Source: Paenibacillus melissococcoides
Lineage (GTDB): Bacteria; Bacillota; Bacilli; Paenibacillales; Paenibacillaceae
Assembly: GCA_944800085.1 (NCBI GenBank)
Contig: CALYLO010000002.1
Coordinates: 124,001 to 188,000, forward strand
Direction: 5' to 3'
Length of the DNA: 64,000 bases
Position numbers and translations under genes: made by a program
Notes under the pieces: model-generated
The model's database searches: none
What the model saw: only the letters and a program-made list of their open reading frames with translations
Told to the model about the DNA's origin: nothing
In this document: positions 26,135 through 34,830 of the stretch, piece by piece
How positions within the stretch are numbered: position 1 is the first letter of the stretch
How the letters are laid out: each line of letters opens with the position of its first letter

Positions 26135-26390
26135 GAGAATTCCTCCTTTCTATAAGGGATTCAGGGAACGGACTCTCCGGACTGTCTCCGGCGGACTCGC
26201 CGATCAATCACCCTCGCATATGAGAACACGCTTCGGTTCATGAGCTGCCCCGACGCTGCTACAGTCGGGCATGAGTTGCCGAAGGGAACAGCCAGCGGGT
26301 AAGAAGTGCAAGCGAGTACCGGAGAAACAGACTTAAAAAGTAGATTGGACTACAGGAGTGAAACGAATTTCCCCGAATGGAACCCTAAGT
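26135..26390 (-). ncRNA. Candidate IS110 bridge RNA region
   Basis: The long non-coding stretch 5' of the transposase holds several stems, notably CCCGAC/GTCGGG around 26249-26269 flanked by direct repeats CATGAGCTGCC and CATGAGTTGCC. IS110-group elements such as IS621 encode their target-guiding RNA in this position. Loop pairing with the donor and target ends could not be verified by eye. Confidence 0.4.
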
Positions 26391-26538
26391 TCCATTGTCC
26401 GGAGACATTCCGGAAAGTCCAGTCCCCATATTAATTTTCAATGTGCAAGCTGGAAATTTTGAAGGCATTCTATGTTCCTATAAAGGACTGGAAAAAGACT
26501 CAAAACTGCCTTTAGGAAATACTATACGAGGAGTGGTT

Positions 26539-26967
26539 ATGATGCAGGAGAATAATAATGGGCAACTGAAGAGCGGTTCAGGGGATAAGAAAAGTTACGT
26601 AGTGGCGGGAGCTATTTTAAAATGCAGTTTTGGAACCCAACCTACAAGGCTGAAAACACCCTTGAGCCATGGTGTCTATATCAAGAATAAAGCACAAATG
26701 AATATCAAGGATTACAAGCCCGGCGTAAATATTATTCATTTCGGTAATTGCTCTAGCCCTGACAATCCTGCTGTCCAGAATAGTTCGTTGGTAGATGTGT
26801 TCGGGGTAAAGAAAGCGCCATGCATCCCGCTTATTAACATGCCCTGGCTCAATGGCAAGAGTGACGTTCTTGTCGAGAATGAGCCAGCTTTGTTGAATAC
26901 TTGCACTACCCGATGCATTCATTGCGGTCTGATACAAATTGAAAATGACGGACAGAACCTAGAATAG
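26539..26967 (+). CDS. DUF4280 PAAR-like tip protein, module A
   Basis: A 142-residue protein of the DUF4280 family, related to PAAR tip proteins. The core has the family pattern SYVVAGAILKCSFGTQPTRL, INIIHFGNC (as VNIIHFGNC), and paired cysteines in CTTRCIHCGLI near the end that could bind metal. PAAR-type proteins cap VgrG spikes and help carry effectors. The gene lies 27 bases before VgrG-toxin 1. ATG at 26539 has GAGGAG at five bases; in-frame codons further up belong to the IS110 end. Confidence 0.85.
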   Translation: MMQENNNGQLKSGSGDKKSYVVAGAILKCSFGTQPTRLKTPLSHGVYIKNKAQMNIKDYKPGVNIIHFGNCSSPDNPAVQNSSLVDVFGVKKAPCIPLINMPWLNGKSDVLVENEPALLNTCTTRCIHCGLIQIENDGQNLE

Positions 26968-26994
26968 CTCCATGCTATGGCGAGGGGGGATACG

Positions 26995-29900
26995 GTGAGT
27001 GGGATAAAAGAGAAGACCGGCTTTGGGAGCATACGGGTTATTTTCCCGTGCGATATCCAACGCATTACCGAATTGCGGATTGTAAAGAAGGCTAACGATC
27101 ACGCCCGAGTATTCATTTCCGGACTCGTTGCAGAGGAACAGAAAGATCGTTATATTGATCTAGCGAGCAGTTCTGACACCATCGTGATTCAAGATGTAGA
27201 TGATAATGGCGATAGGCACCGAATACTCTTTCATGGTCTCGTGTCGGATATCTCTTTTCGAAGTGTAAGGGGAATCTATCACTTAGAGCTAGAAGGAATC
27301 TCTCATTCTATTAAAATGGATCTAAAAAAGAAAAGCCGATCATTTCAACATCAAAAGATGCCCTATCACGCGATGTTTAAACAAATATTATCAGAATATT
27401 CAGGCGGGGATTATATTGATAACGCCACAGGCTCTGCTCGATTAGGACAATTTACAATACAATATCAAGAAACGGACTGGATGTTTCTCAAAAGAATGGC
27501 TTCACGCTTTGAAGCCGTTATTATACCGGAAGCGACGGCAGACGCGCCCAAACTATGGTTTGGGGTGCCAGAGGGCAAACGTTGGATACTTGATAAGACC
27601 TCATATCATGTTAGAAAAACGTTAGAGGAGTACCGACAGTGCGATGAAAACGGTAATCCCAAGGTACAAGGTTACTCAGAAATAAGCTATACCGTAGTAA
27701 CCAATCAACATTATTCCATTGGGGATATTGTACAGTTCCAAGGAAAAGAGCTGACTGTGGTTGAGTCGGTAGCTCAACTGAAGGATGGCGTCGTAACAAT
27801 GAGTTATCTCCTTTCTCCGGAATTTTCAATACGTCAAAATCAGCACGATAATGAATATTTGTCTGGCTCCGCATTGGAAGGTAAAGTAATTGATGTAGAT
27901 AAGGACACCGTGCGAGTCCACCTTACTATTGACAGCGAGCAGAACAAGGAAGAGGCATGTTGGATTCGGTATGAATCGATGTACTCGGCAGAGGGGAACA
28001 GCGGTTTTTATTGTATGCCTGAGTTGGGAGATACAGTCCAGATCTACTTTCCAAGCAGCAGTGAGGAAGAAGCCGTTGCAATTGGCTCTGTGAGTAGGGG
28101 GCAAGGCGCGTCACAGGTGCAGAATCCGGAGGTAAAGGGTTGGAGCACAAAACATGGCAAGGGATTGAAGCTTGGAACAACGGATCTGACCTTCACAGCC
28201 AGAGAAAATAACATCTTTATTAAGTTGGATGATGGAGATGGAGTTCATATCGAGAGCGGGCATACGGTTTCGATAGCTTCCAAGAGTGATTTGGAATTCA
28301 GAGCGGATCAAAGGTTAGGGATTCAAGCGCAGGAGGGCATTTTTCTGCAGTGCAATCAAAGCAGTATTGTTCTGGATGGAGAGGCGGACATCTATGCTCC
28401 TGCATTGAATTTGGCTGGCTTGGTGAAGTCCCCTGTCTTCGTGGCAGATTTGGAACCTGTCCCCGAACCGCCGTTAATGTCTATCGATGCGTTTAACGGG
28501 TCCTCTCAAGTTGCAGGTGGTTCTCCCACGAAAGGTCTGCTTAACACGGTGATGGATGGTGTTCAAACTGCCCTCAGCTTGGCCGGAATGATACCGGCCG
28601 TTGGATTGGCTGCCAACGCTGTAAACACGGGGATAACCGCCATGCGCGGAAGCACGCAAGGAGCTGCTTTATCCTTAGCTGCCAGCGTCCCTTTTATCGG
28701 TCGGGATTTTAATCCTTACGAAGCAGGCGTTAATAAGCTTACATCTGATATTTTGGGTAAGATGAACCCTAGCAATATGATGTCTGAATCCCTATTGATG
28801 CGCGGCGCCAATGGGGATATTGAGGCCTTGAACGAGTGGAAAAAACAGATGGCTGCCCTGCCGGTGAAGGAAGAAAAATTGACTCAACGCGAAAAAAATA
28901 GAAGAGCGCGTGAAGCGATACAACCGACCAATGAATTCTTAAAATTCATGAAAGAAAATATTGCCGATCCTTTTGCGGAAGGTATGGATTGGTTTCTTTA
29001 TGATACAGACCCAGGAAGGTTTGTAAATCGTTTCAGTTATACCGCCGCCTCTATGGTAGGACCGCCTGTAGTCGATCAGCCGACGACAGGGAATGAAATA
29101 GCAGACATAGCCGCAGATGTTTTAGGCGGAGTTTCAGGCGTCATCGTCAATCCAGCCGGAATGGGGACGAATACGCAAAACTTATTCACAGTGTCGAATA
29201 AGGTTGGCAACTCGCTTGCTAATACCAAAGGGGGACAGCTTGCACAAAATCTGATTTCCAAACCGTTGGAAAAGATTCTCAGTCCGAGTAACGCCCAAAA
29301 AATATCGCAGACGGCGGTGAGGGGCGCTGTAACAGGATCATTTCACAGTGCTTCAATCTCTCTTATTCAAAATAAGTCGAGTGGGCCTGAACTGCTCCAA
29401 GCTGCATTTTGGGGTGGCGCATTTGGCGGATTATTTGGCGGAATAGGTGGGGGATTAGGTATAATGTGGGGAAAGGTCCTCACCACTGCCCGGCAATATA
29501 CAAGCCAACTGAAGCCAAGCCAAATTATAACTGGCTTGAAGCAGGCGATGCAGGAGAATGTCATACGAGAAGCTCCATTGAAGGCACGTAAAGGATTAGA
29601 AACTAGGGGCTATTCGCGTGATAGTGTATCTGAAGATGTAAATATTGTAAAGTACTACAGAGTGCAAACTAAGGGCGAACATGGCAGCTTTGAAAGAATG
29701 ATTGTAAATGATGACGGAACTATTTCAGTAGTCACTAAAAAAAGCAATTTAAACGTAAGTGCTGAAACAGCAGAACATGCAGAATATTTCATGCAAAAAA
29801 AAGGGGAAGGATCTTACATTATTGAGTTTGAAGTTGATAGTTGGTTCCATGATATGATAAAAGAGTATGCAATTCCTCAGAAATATTATAGAACGAACCC

Positions 29901-30027
29901 TTTAAATCAAGGTAGAACAGCGCCTAAAATAGTTGACCCTCATCAGCCCGGATTGTCTCTCGAGCTGCCACCTATCTGGATTGATTGGATCGAAGAACTT
30001 GCTAAAAATGCTAAAATACTTAAGTAG
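26995..30027 (+). CDS. VgrG-toxin 1, novel C-terminal domain
   Basis: A 1010-residue spike-effector fusion. Residues 1-470 are VgrG-like (FTIQYQETDWMFLKRMASRF; OB-fold with CWIRYESMYSAEGNSGFYCMP). A linker with DLEPVPEPPLMS leads to hydrophobic Gly-rich pre-toxin helices (VQTALSLAGMIPAVGLAAN; AAFWGGAFGGLFGGIGGG) and the segment ARKGLETRGY near 870, after which sequences diverge between cassettes. The last 140 residues are a new alpha/beta domain (NIVKYYRVQTKGEHG, YIIEFEVDSWFHDMI, PQKYYRTNPLNQGRTAPKI) I cannot place. GTG at 26995 with AGGGGGG is preferred to ATG at 26977 because the VgrG-toxin 3 gene uses the same start pattern. A likely immunity gene follows. Confidence 0.88.
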   Translation: MSGIKEKTGFGSIRVIFPCDIQRITELRIVKKANDHARVFISGLVAEEQKDRYIDLASSSDTIVIQDVDDNGDRHRILFHGLVSDISFRSVRGIYHLELEGISHSIKMDLKKKSRSFQHQKMPYHAMFKQILSEYSGGDYIDNATGSARLGQFTIQYQETDWMFLKRMASRFEAVIIPEATADAPKLWFGVPEGKRWILDKTSYHVRKTLEEYRQCDENGNPKVQGYSEISYTVVTNQHYSIGDIVQFQGKELTVVESVAQLKDGVVTMSYLLSPEFSIRQNQHDNEYLSGSALEGKVIDVDKDTVRVHLTIDSEQNKEEACWIRYESMYSAEGNSGFYCMPELGDTVQIYFPSSSEEEAVAIGSVSRGQGASQVQNPEVKGWSTKHGKGLKLGTTDLTFTARENNIFIKLDDGDGVHIESGHTVSIASKSDLEFRADQRLGIQAQEGIFLQCNQSSIVLDGEADIYAPALNLAGLVKSPVFVADLEPVPEPPLMSIDAFNGSSQVAGGSPTKGLLNTVMDGVQTALSLAGMIPAVGLAANAVNTGITAMRGSTQGAALSLAASVPFIGRDFNPYEAGVNKLTSDILGKMNPSNMMSESLLMRGANGDIEALNEWKKQMAALPVKEEKLTQREKNRRAREAIQPTNEFLKFMKENIADPFAEGMDWFLYDTDPGRFVNRFSYTAASMVGPPVVDQPTTGNEIADIAADVLGGVSGVIVNPAGMGTNTQNLFTVSNKVGNSLANTKGGQLAQNLISKPLEKILSPSNAQKISQTAVRGAVTGSFHSASISLIQNKSSGPELLQAAFWGGAFGGLFGGIGGGLGIMWGKVLTTARQYTSQLKPSQIITGLKQAMQENVIREAPLKARKGLETRGYSRDSVSEDVNIVKYYRVQTKGEHGSFERMIVNDDGTISVVTKKSNLNVSAETAEHAEYFMQKKGEGSYIIEFEVDSWFHDMIKEYAIPQKYYRTNPLNQGRTAPKIVDPHQPGLSLELPPIWIDWIEELAKNAKILK

Positions 30028-30041
30028 GGGGTGTTACAGCT

Positions 30042-30518
30042 TTGAAAGTAGAACCAAATTTTCCTGATACGGTCGTAGTTTTAGTGAAACATGAAGAAAA
30101 ATATACTTGGTATGTAAGTGAAAAAGAATTATGGATTATGGACTTGCTACAATTAGAGAACGCCTTCCGAAGAAAATTCAATCAACCTAAAGTAACTGAA
30201 ACAGAGGCTGATTATGAAGAACGTGTGGGATGCGAAATACTATCTGAAAAAAACATAAGTCAATTTCAAGAAGCTATGAAAGACTTTGAAGTAAGCTATA
30301 CAGAATTGATTGAGTACTTCAATTTATATTCTGAGGTATATTTGGATGGAGTGAATTCCGAAGTTGAAACCTCGTTTTATTTAGATTTTGATAATAAAAA
30401 TTTTTACTCTTTTTTTAAAGAACCCGGATCTTATGAGTATTTTGTTCCAACTGATTGGAAGGGGATTTTTGAGAAAGATGCAAAGAAAGTAATTCCGGAG
30501 AATGCCAAAAGAAAGTGA
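30042..30518 (+). CDS. Probable immunity protein for VgrG-toxin 1
   Basis: A 158-residue acidic soluble protein starting at TTG with AGGGGGTG upstream, 14 bases after the toxin gene. It shows mixed secondary structure (VVVLVKHEEKYTWYVSEKELWIMD, FYLDFDNKNFYSFFKEPGSYEYF). I do not recognise a named immunity family. Assignment rests on position directly after a toxin end, size, acidity and low GC like the toxin segment. Confidence 0.65.
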   Translation: MKVEPNFPDTVVVLVKHEEKYTWYVSEKELWIMDLLQLENAFRRKFNQPKVTETEADYEERVGCEILSEKNISQFQEAMKDFEVSYTELIEYFNLYSEVYLDGVNSEVETSFYLDFDNKNFYSFFKEPGSYEYFVPTDWKGIFEKDAKKVIPENAKRK

Positions 30519-30532
30519 AAGGATGAGTTTAT

Positions 30533-30733
30533 TTGAAGAACCAGTTGCAAATATTTGAAGATGAATTTTTAAATGAAAACTCAGGAGAAGTTGTAAAAGG
30601 GGTTACTGTAGTTGTAGATGGGTATTTTAAACAAGTGTTAGACACAATACTTCAAAACGAAAAATCCTATGACGGATATACAAATCTTATAGCAAATGCC
30701 CTAGCTAGGGGAATTAATAAGACCATAAAATAG
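30533..30733 (+). CDS. Small paralogue 1 (unknown)
   Basis: A 66-residue protein starting at TTG behind GGATG. It is about 45% similar to the next gene: both read E-D-x-L-x-N-x-x-(S/T)-G-E-x-V-K-G-V-x-x-x-V-x-G-x-F-K-x-x-L-D-x-I. The second half is helical, as in ribbon-helix-helix or antitoxin-like folds, but no family is certain. The pair follows the immunity gene in the same direction. Confidence 0.6.
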   Translation: MKNQLQIFEDEFLNENSGEVVKGVTVVVDGYFKQVLDTILQNEKSYDGYTNLIANALARGINKTIK

Positions 30734-30744
30734 GAGAGATAATT

Positions 30745-30960
30745 ATGGACAATTTTATAATTGTTGAAGATGATTTGCAAAATGGTGATACTGGAGAATT
30801 AGTAAAGGGAGTTAGAATTATGGTTGAAGGTAAGTTCAAAAATTTACTTGATTCCATAATAGAAACTTCTTCATTTAATACTTATTCAGAGGTTATTGGT
30901 TATGCAATCACAAGTGGAATTACTGAGATTATTTCTGACTTAAAAAGCAAAGGATCTTAG
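30745..30960 (+). CDS. Small paralogue 2 (unknown)
   Basis: A 71-residue acidic protein with a good AGGAGAG site, 12 bases after its paralogue. Same pattern as the preceding gene (GELVKGVRIMVEGKFKNLLDSIIE … EVIGYAITSGI). The duplication suggests tandem immunity or antitoxin-type genes that diversified after duplication; this is inferred. Confidence 0.6.
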   Translation: MDNFIIVEDDLQNGDTGELVKGVRIMVEGKFKNLLDSIIETSSFNTYSEVIGYAITSGITEIISDLKSKGS

Positions 30961-31096
30961 ATCATTTCTTTCTTTTTGAAGTTTATAGATGTACTAGTTT
31001 ACGTAAAGTGAGGTTTTCCCGGCAGAATAATTAAAAATATAACAACCACAAACCAAACATTAAAAAATTTCAAACTCGATTGACAAACTTTCAAAG

Positions 31097-31138
31097 GCTT
31101 ATTCTAACCTGAATATTTAGGGTATGAATGAGCTTTTT
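31097..31138 (+). terminator. Terminator after the VgrG-toxin 1 module
   Basis: GCTTATTC (31097-31104) pairs with GAATGAGC (31126-31133, one G-T pair), followed by TTTTTG. A near-identical hairpin closes module B at 43686. Confidence 0.65.
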
Positions 31139-31154
31139 GTATTTAAAGACTACA

Positions 31155-31295
31155 TACTGCTACGAGCACGTTCTTTATTTATCAGGGAGCGTTCCCGTGA
31201 GATTTCGCTGTTGTATAAATCAGTTACTCCATAATTCTTAACATAGTGTTGAATTTATAGCTAAGCCAACGACGGTGACCATCGCCGTAGCAGGA
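31155..31295 (+). repeat. Leader repeat before orphan cassette 1
   Basis: This stretch (GAGCACGTTCTTTAT…CAGGGAGCGTTCC…CGCTGTTGTATAA…AACATAGT…) recurs at about 32958-33070 ahead of orphan cassette 2. In both it joins directly to the VgrG pre-toxin homology. It does not occur before the intact VgrG-toxin 1 copy. Confidence 0.65.
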
Positions 31296-31420
31296 TCTCT
31301 TCACAGCACTCAATCTCTCTTATTCAAAATAAGTCGAGTGGGCCTGAACTGCTCCAAGCTGCATTTTGGGGTGGCGCATTTGGCGGGTTATTTGGCGGAA
31401 TAGGTGGAGGATTAGGTATA

Positions 31421-32113
31421 ATGTGGGGAAAGGTCCTCACCACTGCCCGACAATATACAAGCCAACTAAAGCCAAACCAAATTATAACAGGTTTGAAGCA
31501 GGCGATGCAGGAGAATGTCATACGAGAAGCTCCATTGAAGGCACGTAAAGGATTAGAGACCAGGGGCTATAAGCCACAGCCTGGTGAACGAACAATAACG
31601 AGAGAGCAGTACAAAGCTCAGGAACAGAAGAGCAGGGAAGCTTTGCGTGAACAGAGTGGTAAGGGGACGGGTAAAATTGTTACAAAAGTTAAGTATGGGG
31701 AAAGTGATCTATCAAGAAAAACTATCGAGGAAAGAATAGCTAGAGGAGATAAGAGTGCTAAGAATTATGCTATATTTGAATATATCGATAACAATGGGAA
31801 ATTAGCTTATAAAGTAGCTAGCAGTGAGGGGAAAGTAGTAGATGGGAAATTCGTTGAAGGGCGTCATTCAGAAAAAGTAATACATGATTATCTCCAAAGC
31901 GAAGGAATTGATCCTTCTCAAGTTAAAAGAATATATTCAGAAAGAGATTTTTGTGATCTTGCTGGTCATAACTGTTCCGAATTAGTAAACAAGTATTATC
32001 CAAAGGCTGAGAAATCTTTTTCCTATCCTTTCTCTACTAAAGAACAGGCTATTGAAAGTAAGAAACAGTTACTTAAAGACATCAAGGAACAATTTAAAAA
32101 ATATGAGCAATAA
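31421..32113 (+). CDS. Orphan VgrG toxin cassette 1: deaminase-like end
   Basis: Homology to the pre-toxin helices of VgrG-toxin 1 begins near 31293 but with a one-base loss, so only the part from 31421 (230 residues) is a single frame, and there is no spike domain or ribosome site. After ARKGLETRGY comes a new toxin: GRHSEKVIHDYL and YSERDFCDLAGHNCSEL, with the His-x-Glu and paired-Cys layout of polymorphic-toxin nucleic acid deaminases. It is likely silent storage that becomes an effector by recombination into a full VgrG gene. A SUKH-type immunity gene follows 16 bases later. Confidence 0.75.
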   Translation: MWGKVLTTARQYTSQLKPNQIITGLKQAMQENVIREAPLKARKGLETRGYKPQPGERTITREQYKAQEQKSREALREQSGKGTGKIVTKVKYGESDLSRKTIEERIARGDKSAKNYAIFEYIDNNGKLAYKVASSEGKVVDGKFVEGRHSEKVIHDYLQSEGIDPSQVKRIYSERDFCDLAGHNCSELVNKYYPKAEKSFSYPFSTKEQAIESKKQLLKDIKEQFKKYEQ

Positions 32114-32129
32114 AAAAGAGGTGATAATA

Positions 32130-32645
32130 ATGATATCTAATAAAGATATTAAGGACTTTTGGGAGAATAAATTTATAAAATACAGTGAAAAGGAACTGCA
32201 AAAATTTAATCTGTTAGAAGAAACGGTGTCTTTTTTGGTTGAGGTTGGCTTGCCTAATGAAGAAATATTGAAACAAAATGGCGTCTATCATACCTTTTAT
32301 GAAAGTAATGATTTTAAGGAGGTATTAATAGATGGTGAAAAATATACAATCATTGGGAAATTCGCGGATGTAGACATCTACATCTATATCAACTGCGAAA
32401 GTGAAGAAGTTTTTACAACTAAAAAGTCTAATTTAGTCTATATTAACTCATCAATTCGTAACTTTCTAATTTTTGAACAAATTTGTCGTTCGGAATTTTA
32501 TAAAGTAAAGGCTTATGAAGAAGATGAAATGAGTGCGGCTGTTGAAAGAATGAAAGAGAAATTCATGAAAATAGAGCCAAATGCACTAGTGGAGGATAGT
32601 TACTGGGATCAATATTTATTCCCATATGAAATAGGTTTCTTATAA
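32130..32645 (+). CDS. SUKH-type immunity protein of cassette 1
   Basis: A 171-residue soluble protein. The pattern ETVSFLVEVGLPNE, YTIIGKF, DVDIYIYINCESEEVF, and FLIFEQICRSEFYKV matches the SUKH superfamily (SUKH-4-like), immunity proteins that bind nuclease and deaminase toxins. ATG at 32130 follows AGAGGTGAT. It has its own ribosome site and may be expressed even if the cassette is not, protecting against sibling toxins. Confidence 0.75.
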   Translation: MISNKDIKDFWENKFIKYSEKELQKFNLLEETVSFLVEVGLPNEEILKQNGVYHTFYESNDFKEVLIDGEKYTIIGKFADVDIYIYINCESEEVFTTKKSNLVYINSSIRNFLIFEQICRSEFYKVKAYEEDEMSAAVERMKEKFMKIEPNALVEDSYWDQYLFPYEIGFL

Positions 32646-32825
32646 TTTTTGGGCGCACTACTAATTTTTGTGTTATGGGGCTATCCAGTTACGAATAAAC
32701 CAATAATTTAACCAAGAATAGATGTAACCCATATAAGACTCTATAAAGACTTCTCCATTTCATTTGTACGCACATCAATGCGTAAATTTTATACCCTAAA
32801 TAACGCCCAATCCGTTACGTTAGAT

Positions 32826-32869
32826 AGGTCGATTATGGTCAGAAATTACCATGATCGACCTGTTTTTTG
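32826..32869 (+). terminator. Long-stem hairpin repeat, copy 1
   Basis: AGGTCGATTATGGT pairs with ACCATGATCGACCT and runs into TTTTTT. The same hairpin occurs at 36113, 53416 and 55008, always on the plus strand. About 120 bases upstream (32700-32825) also match 53290-53415. It is either a strong terminator or the end of a vanished element. Confidence 0.7.
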
Positions 32870-33040
32870 TTATCTTCCTTTTCTTGAAGGTATATGAGAT
32901 TTACTTCTCGCCTTCCTGTAGTTAGAGCGTGTCAATGGGGCGAGATACGAGCACGTTCTTTATCAGGGAGCAGGGAGCGTTCCAGTAAGAGTTCGCTGTT
33001 GTATAATTCATTACATAATTATTAACATAGTACGGTATTT

Positions 33041-34010
33041 ATGGTTAATCCAACGACATCTAGTACCGATGTAACAGGATCATTTCACAGTACTTCAATC
33101 TCTCTTATTCAAAATAAGTCGAGTGGGCCTGAACTGCTCCAAGCTGCATTTTGGGGTGGCGCATTTGGCGGGTTATTTGGCGGAATAGGTGGAGGATTAG
33201 GTATAATGTGGGGAAAAGTCCTCACCACTGCCCGGCAATATACAAGCCAACTAAAGCCAAACCAGATTATAACAGGTTTGAAGCAGGCGATGCAGGAGAA
33301 TGTCATACGAGAAGCTCCATTGAAGGCACGTAAAGGATTAGAAACTAGAGGCTATAAGCCACAGCCTGGTGAACGAACAATAACGAGAGAGCAGTACAAA
33401 GCTCAGGAACAGAAGAGCCGGGAAGCATTCCGATATGAAGGGGTCGATAAAGTTGGTAAGGGTGGTAATATTACTGATGAAATGAGACCAATAAATCCAA
33501 AAACGGGAGAAATAATCTATCATAATTGGGCCCCTACCAGACCTATCAATCTTGAGACAGAGAAGTATCTTGTTGATAAAGTTGCAGTTGCTAGATCTGG
33601 TTTATCTGGGAAATATAAGGGAATTTCGGATATGCTAAAGTTGAAATTGAAGGACTCGAACAGTCTGATTTCTTCGCCCACAGTAAAATAAGTGATCCAA
33701 GCAAAAGAATCCCCGGAGCTGAAAAATTTTCTTTAGCTCCAGAAAAACCTTCACTCCCTGCTTCCAAGGCTGCTTTGAATGAGGGTAAAGGTGATATTAT
33801 TCTTAGGGACATGGATACGGAGTATAAAATTCTTAATGATATTGACAACATGCTAAAGGGTAATAGAGAACCAGGGGTACAGTTAAAATGTTTACAGAAA
33901 AAGATACATGTGGTAGTTGTAATTTAGTTATTAGTAAATTTGCGAAAAAATATCGTTATATAACCATCGAAATAGTTCATAATAATGGGAAAATGATTGA
34001 ACCATATTAG
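33041..34010 (+). pseudogene. Orphan VgrG toxin cassette 2: broken deaminase-like end
   Basis: It repeats the pre-toxin homology (from 33071) and the linker shared with cassette 1 (KPQPGERTITREQYKAQEQKSREA), then diverges. The toxin is split over three frames: frame one runs to about 33640, frame two gives EGLEQSDFFAHSKISDP… and DMDTEYKILNDI, and frame three, from about 33890, gives FTEKDTCGSCNLVISKFAKKY, ending at 34008-34010. HSK/DTE plus CGSC is the zinc layout of a deaminase of the BURPS668_1122-like type. Two frameshifts make it non-functional as read. The Imm3-like gene follows 13 bases later. Confidence 0.75.
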
Positions 34011-34023
34011 AGGAGGATAAATA

Positions 34024-34716
34024 ATGAAAAAATCATATGAAGAGTATATTGCTGAGATTTATGAATGTTATGAAGACTACAAAAAAGAAGATAATTTTAG
34101 TACGGTAGAGTCAATTGCAAGAACTTTGTATGATTTTGAGGGATTAATGTCTCGTAGTGAAACAGAGAAAGCGATTATTCTTATTACATATGGCCAACTA
34201 ATTGTTTCTGAACAATTGAGGGTATTAGTTAGTACAAGAGACAGTTTACTAGAAAATTTAAGTTATATAAATTTTGAGTTAATTAAACAAGAACAGAATC
34301 TTACCACAGAGCAATTTAATGATTTACAGTCTAGATACAATGATGTTTTAGAAAATATTAAAAGAAAACCATCAGATACCTGTCGTTTTGCAAGATGGTT
34401 TTATGATGAGATGATAAATGAGGTAAATCAATACTTTCTACGTATCAATAGCGCTGCACTAGACGCAGAGAAAATTACAACAAATCTCTTAAGTCGTTTT
34501 AGACGAGATTGTGAGAATACTCTCAGTGAGAAAATAATAGTGTATACGAGCTTAGGAGAGAACCTCGTAAAGCACAATTTGACGGTACCCAATGAAATCG
34601 TGGCAGAAATAAAAGGTTTCGATGTTGATGATACAAAGGATCAACTGCTTCCAGAAGAAAAGAACCAGTTAAAAAATCAAATTAAAAGATTATTGGAGAG
34701 TTTCAATACCAATTAA
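34024..34716 (+). CDS. Imm3-like immunity protein of cassette 2
   Basis: A 230-residue, mostly helical soluble protein with AGGAGG before its ATG. The start YEEYIAEIYECYEDYKKEDNFSTVE, the mid segment CRFARWFYDEM and the end match the Imm3 family, which I associate with deaminase-type toxins. The gene is intact although its toxin is broken, as expected if immunity still has value against sister cells. Confidence 0.7.
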   Translation: MKKSYEEYIAEIYECYEDYKKEDNFSTVESIARTLYDFEGLMSRSETEKAIILITYGQLIVSEQLRVLVSTRDSLLENLSYINFELIKQEQNLTTEQFNDLQSRYNDVLENIKRKPSDTCRFARWFYDEMINEVNQYFLRINSAALDAEKITTNLLSRFRRDCENTLSEKIIVYTSLGENLVKHNLTVPNEIVAEIKGFDVDDTKDQLLPEEKNQLKNQIKRLLESFNTN

Positions 34717-34830
34717 TCTCGACTCTTCATAGGTGCTTTTTAATAGGGTGTTAGTTAAAGTGTATTTCCTAATCAGAGAACTTGATTATAGCAGATTACA
34801 CCAAGATTTGAAGCTCCTCACCAGCAGTAG

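Larger units (their letters stand above)
24780..26400 (-). mobile_element. IS110-family insertion sequence (approximate ends)
   Basis: It separates the Imm11-like gene from the DUF4280 gene. In module B those genes are only 26 bases apart, which shows the insertion. IS110 elements lack terminal inverted repeats, so the ends cannot be placed from one copy. The transposase is on the minus strand with about 110 bases of 3' and 265 bases of 5' non-coding DNA. Confidence 0.7.

Noticed and set aside
28400..29600. Rhs/YD-repeat toxin shell
   Set aside because: No YD or RHS core repeats; the region is hydrophobic pre-toxin helices following a VgrG domain.
29367..33333. Short 60- to 65-residue frames repeated opposite the pre-toxin region
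   Set aside because: They recur only because the underlying VgrG pre-toxin DNA is triplicated; no start signals or independent conservation.
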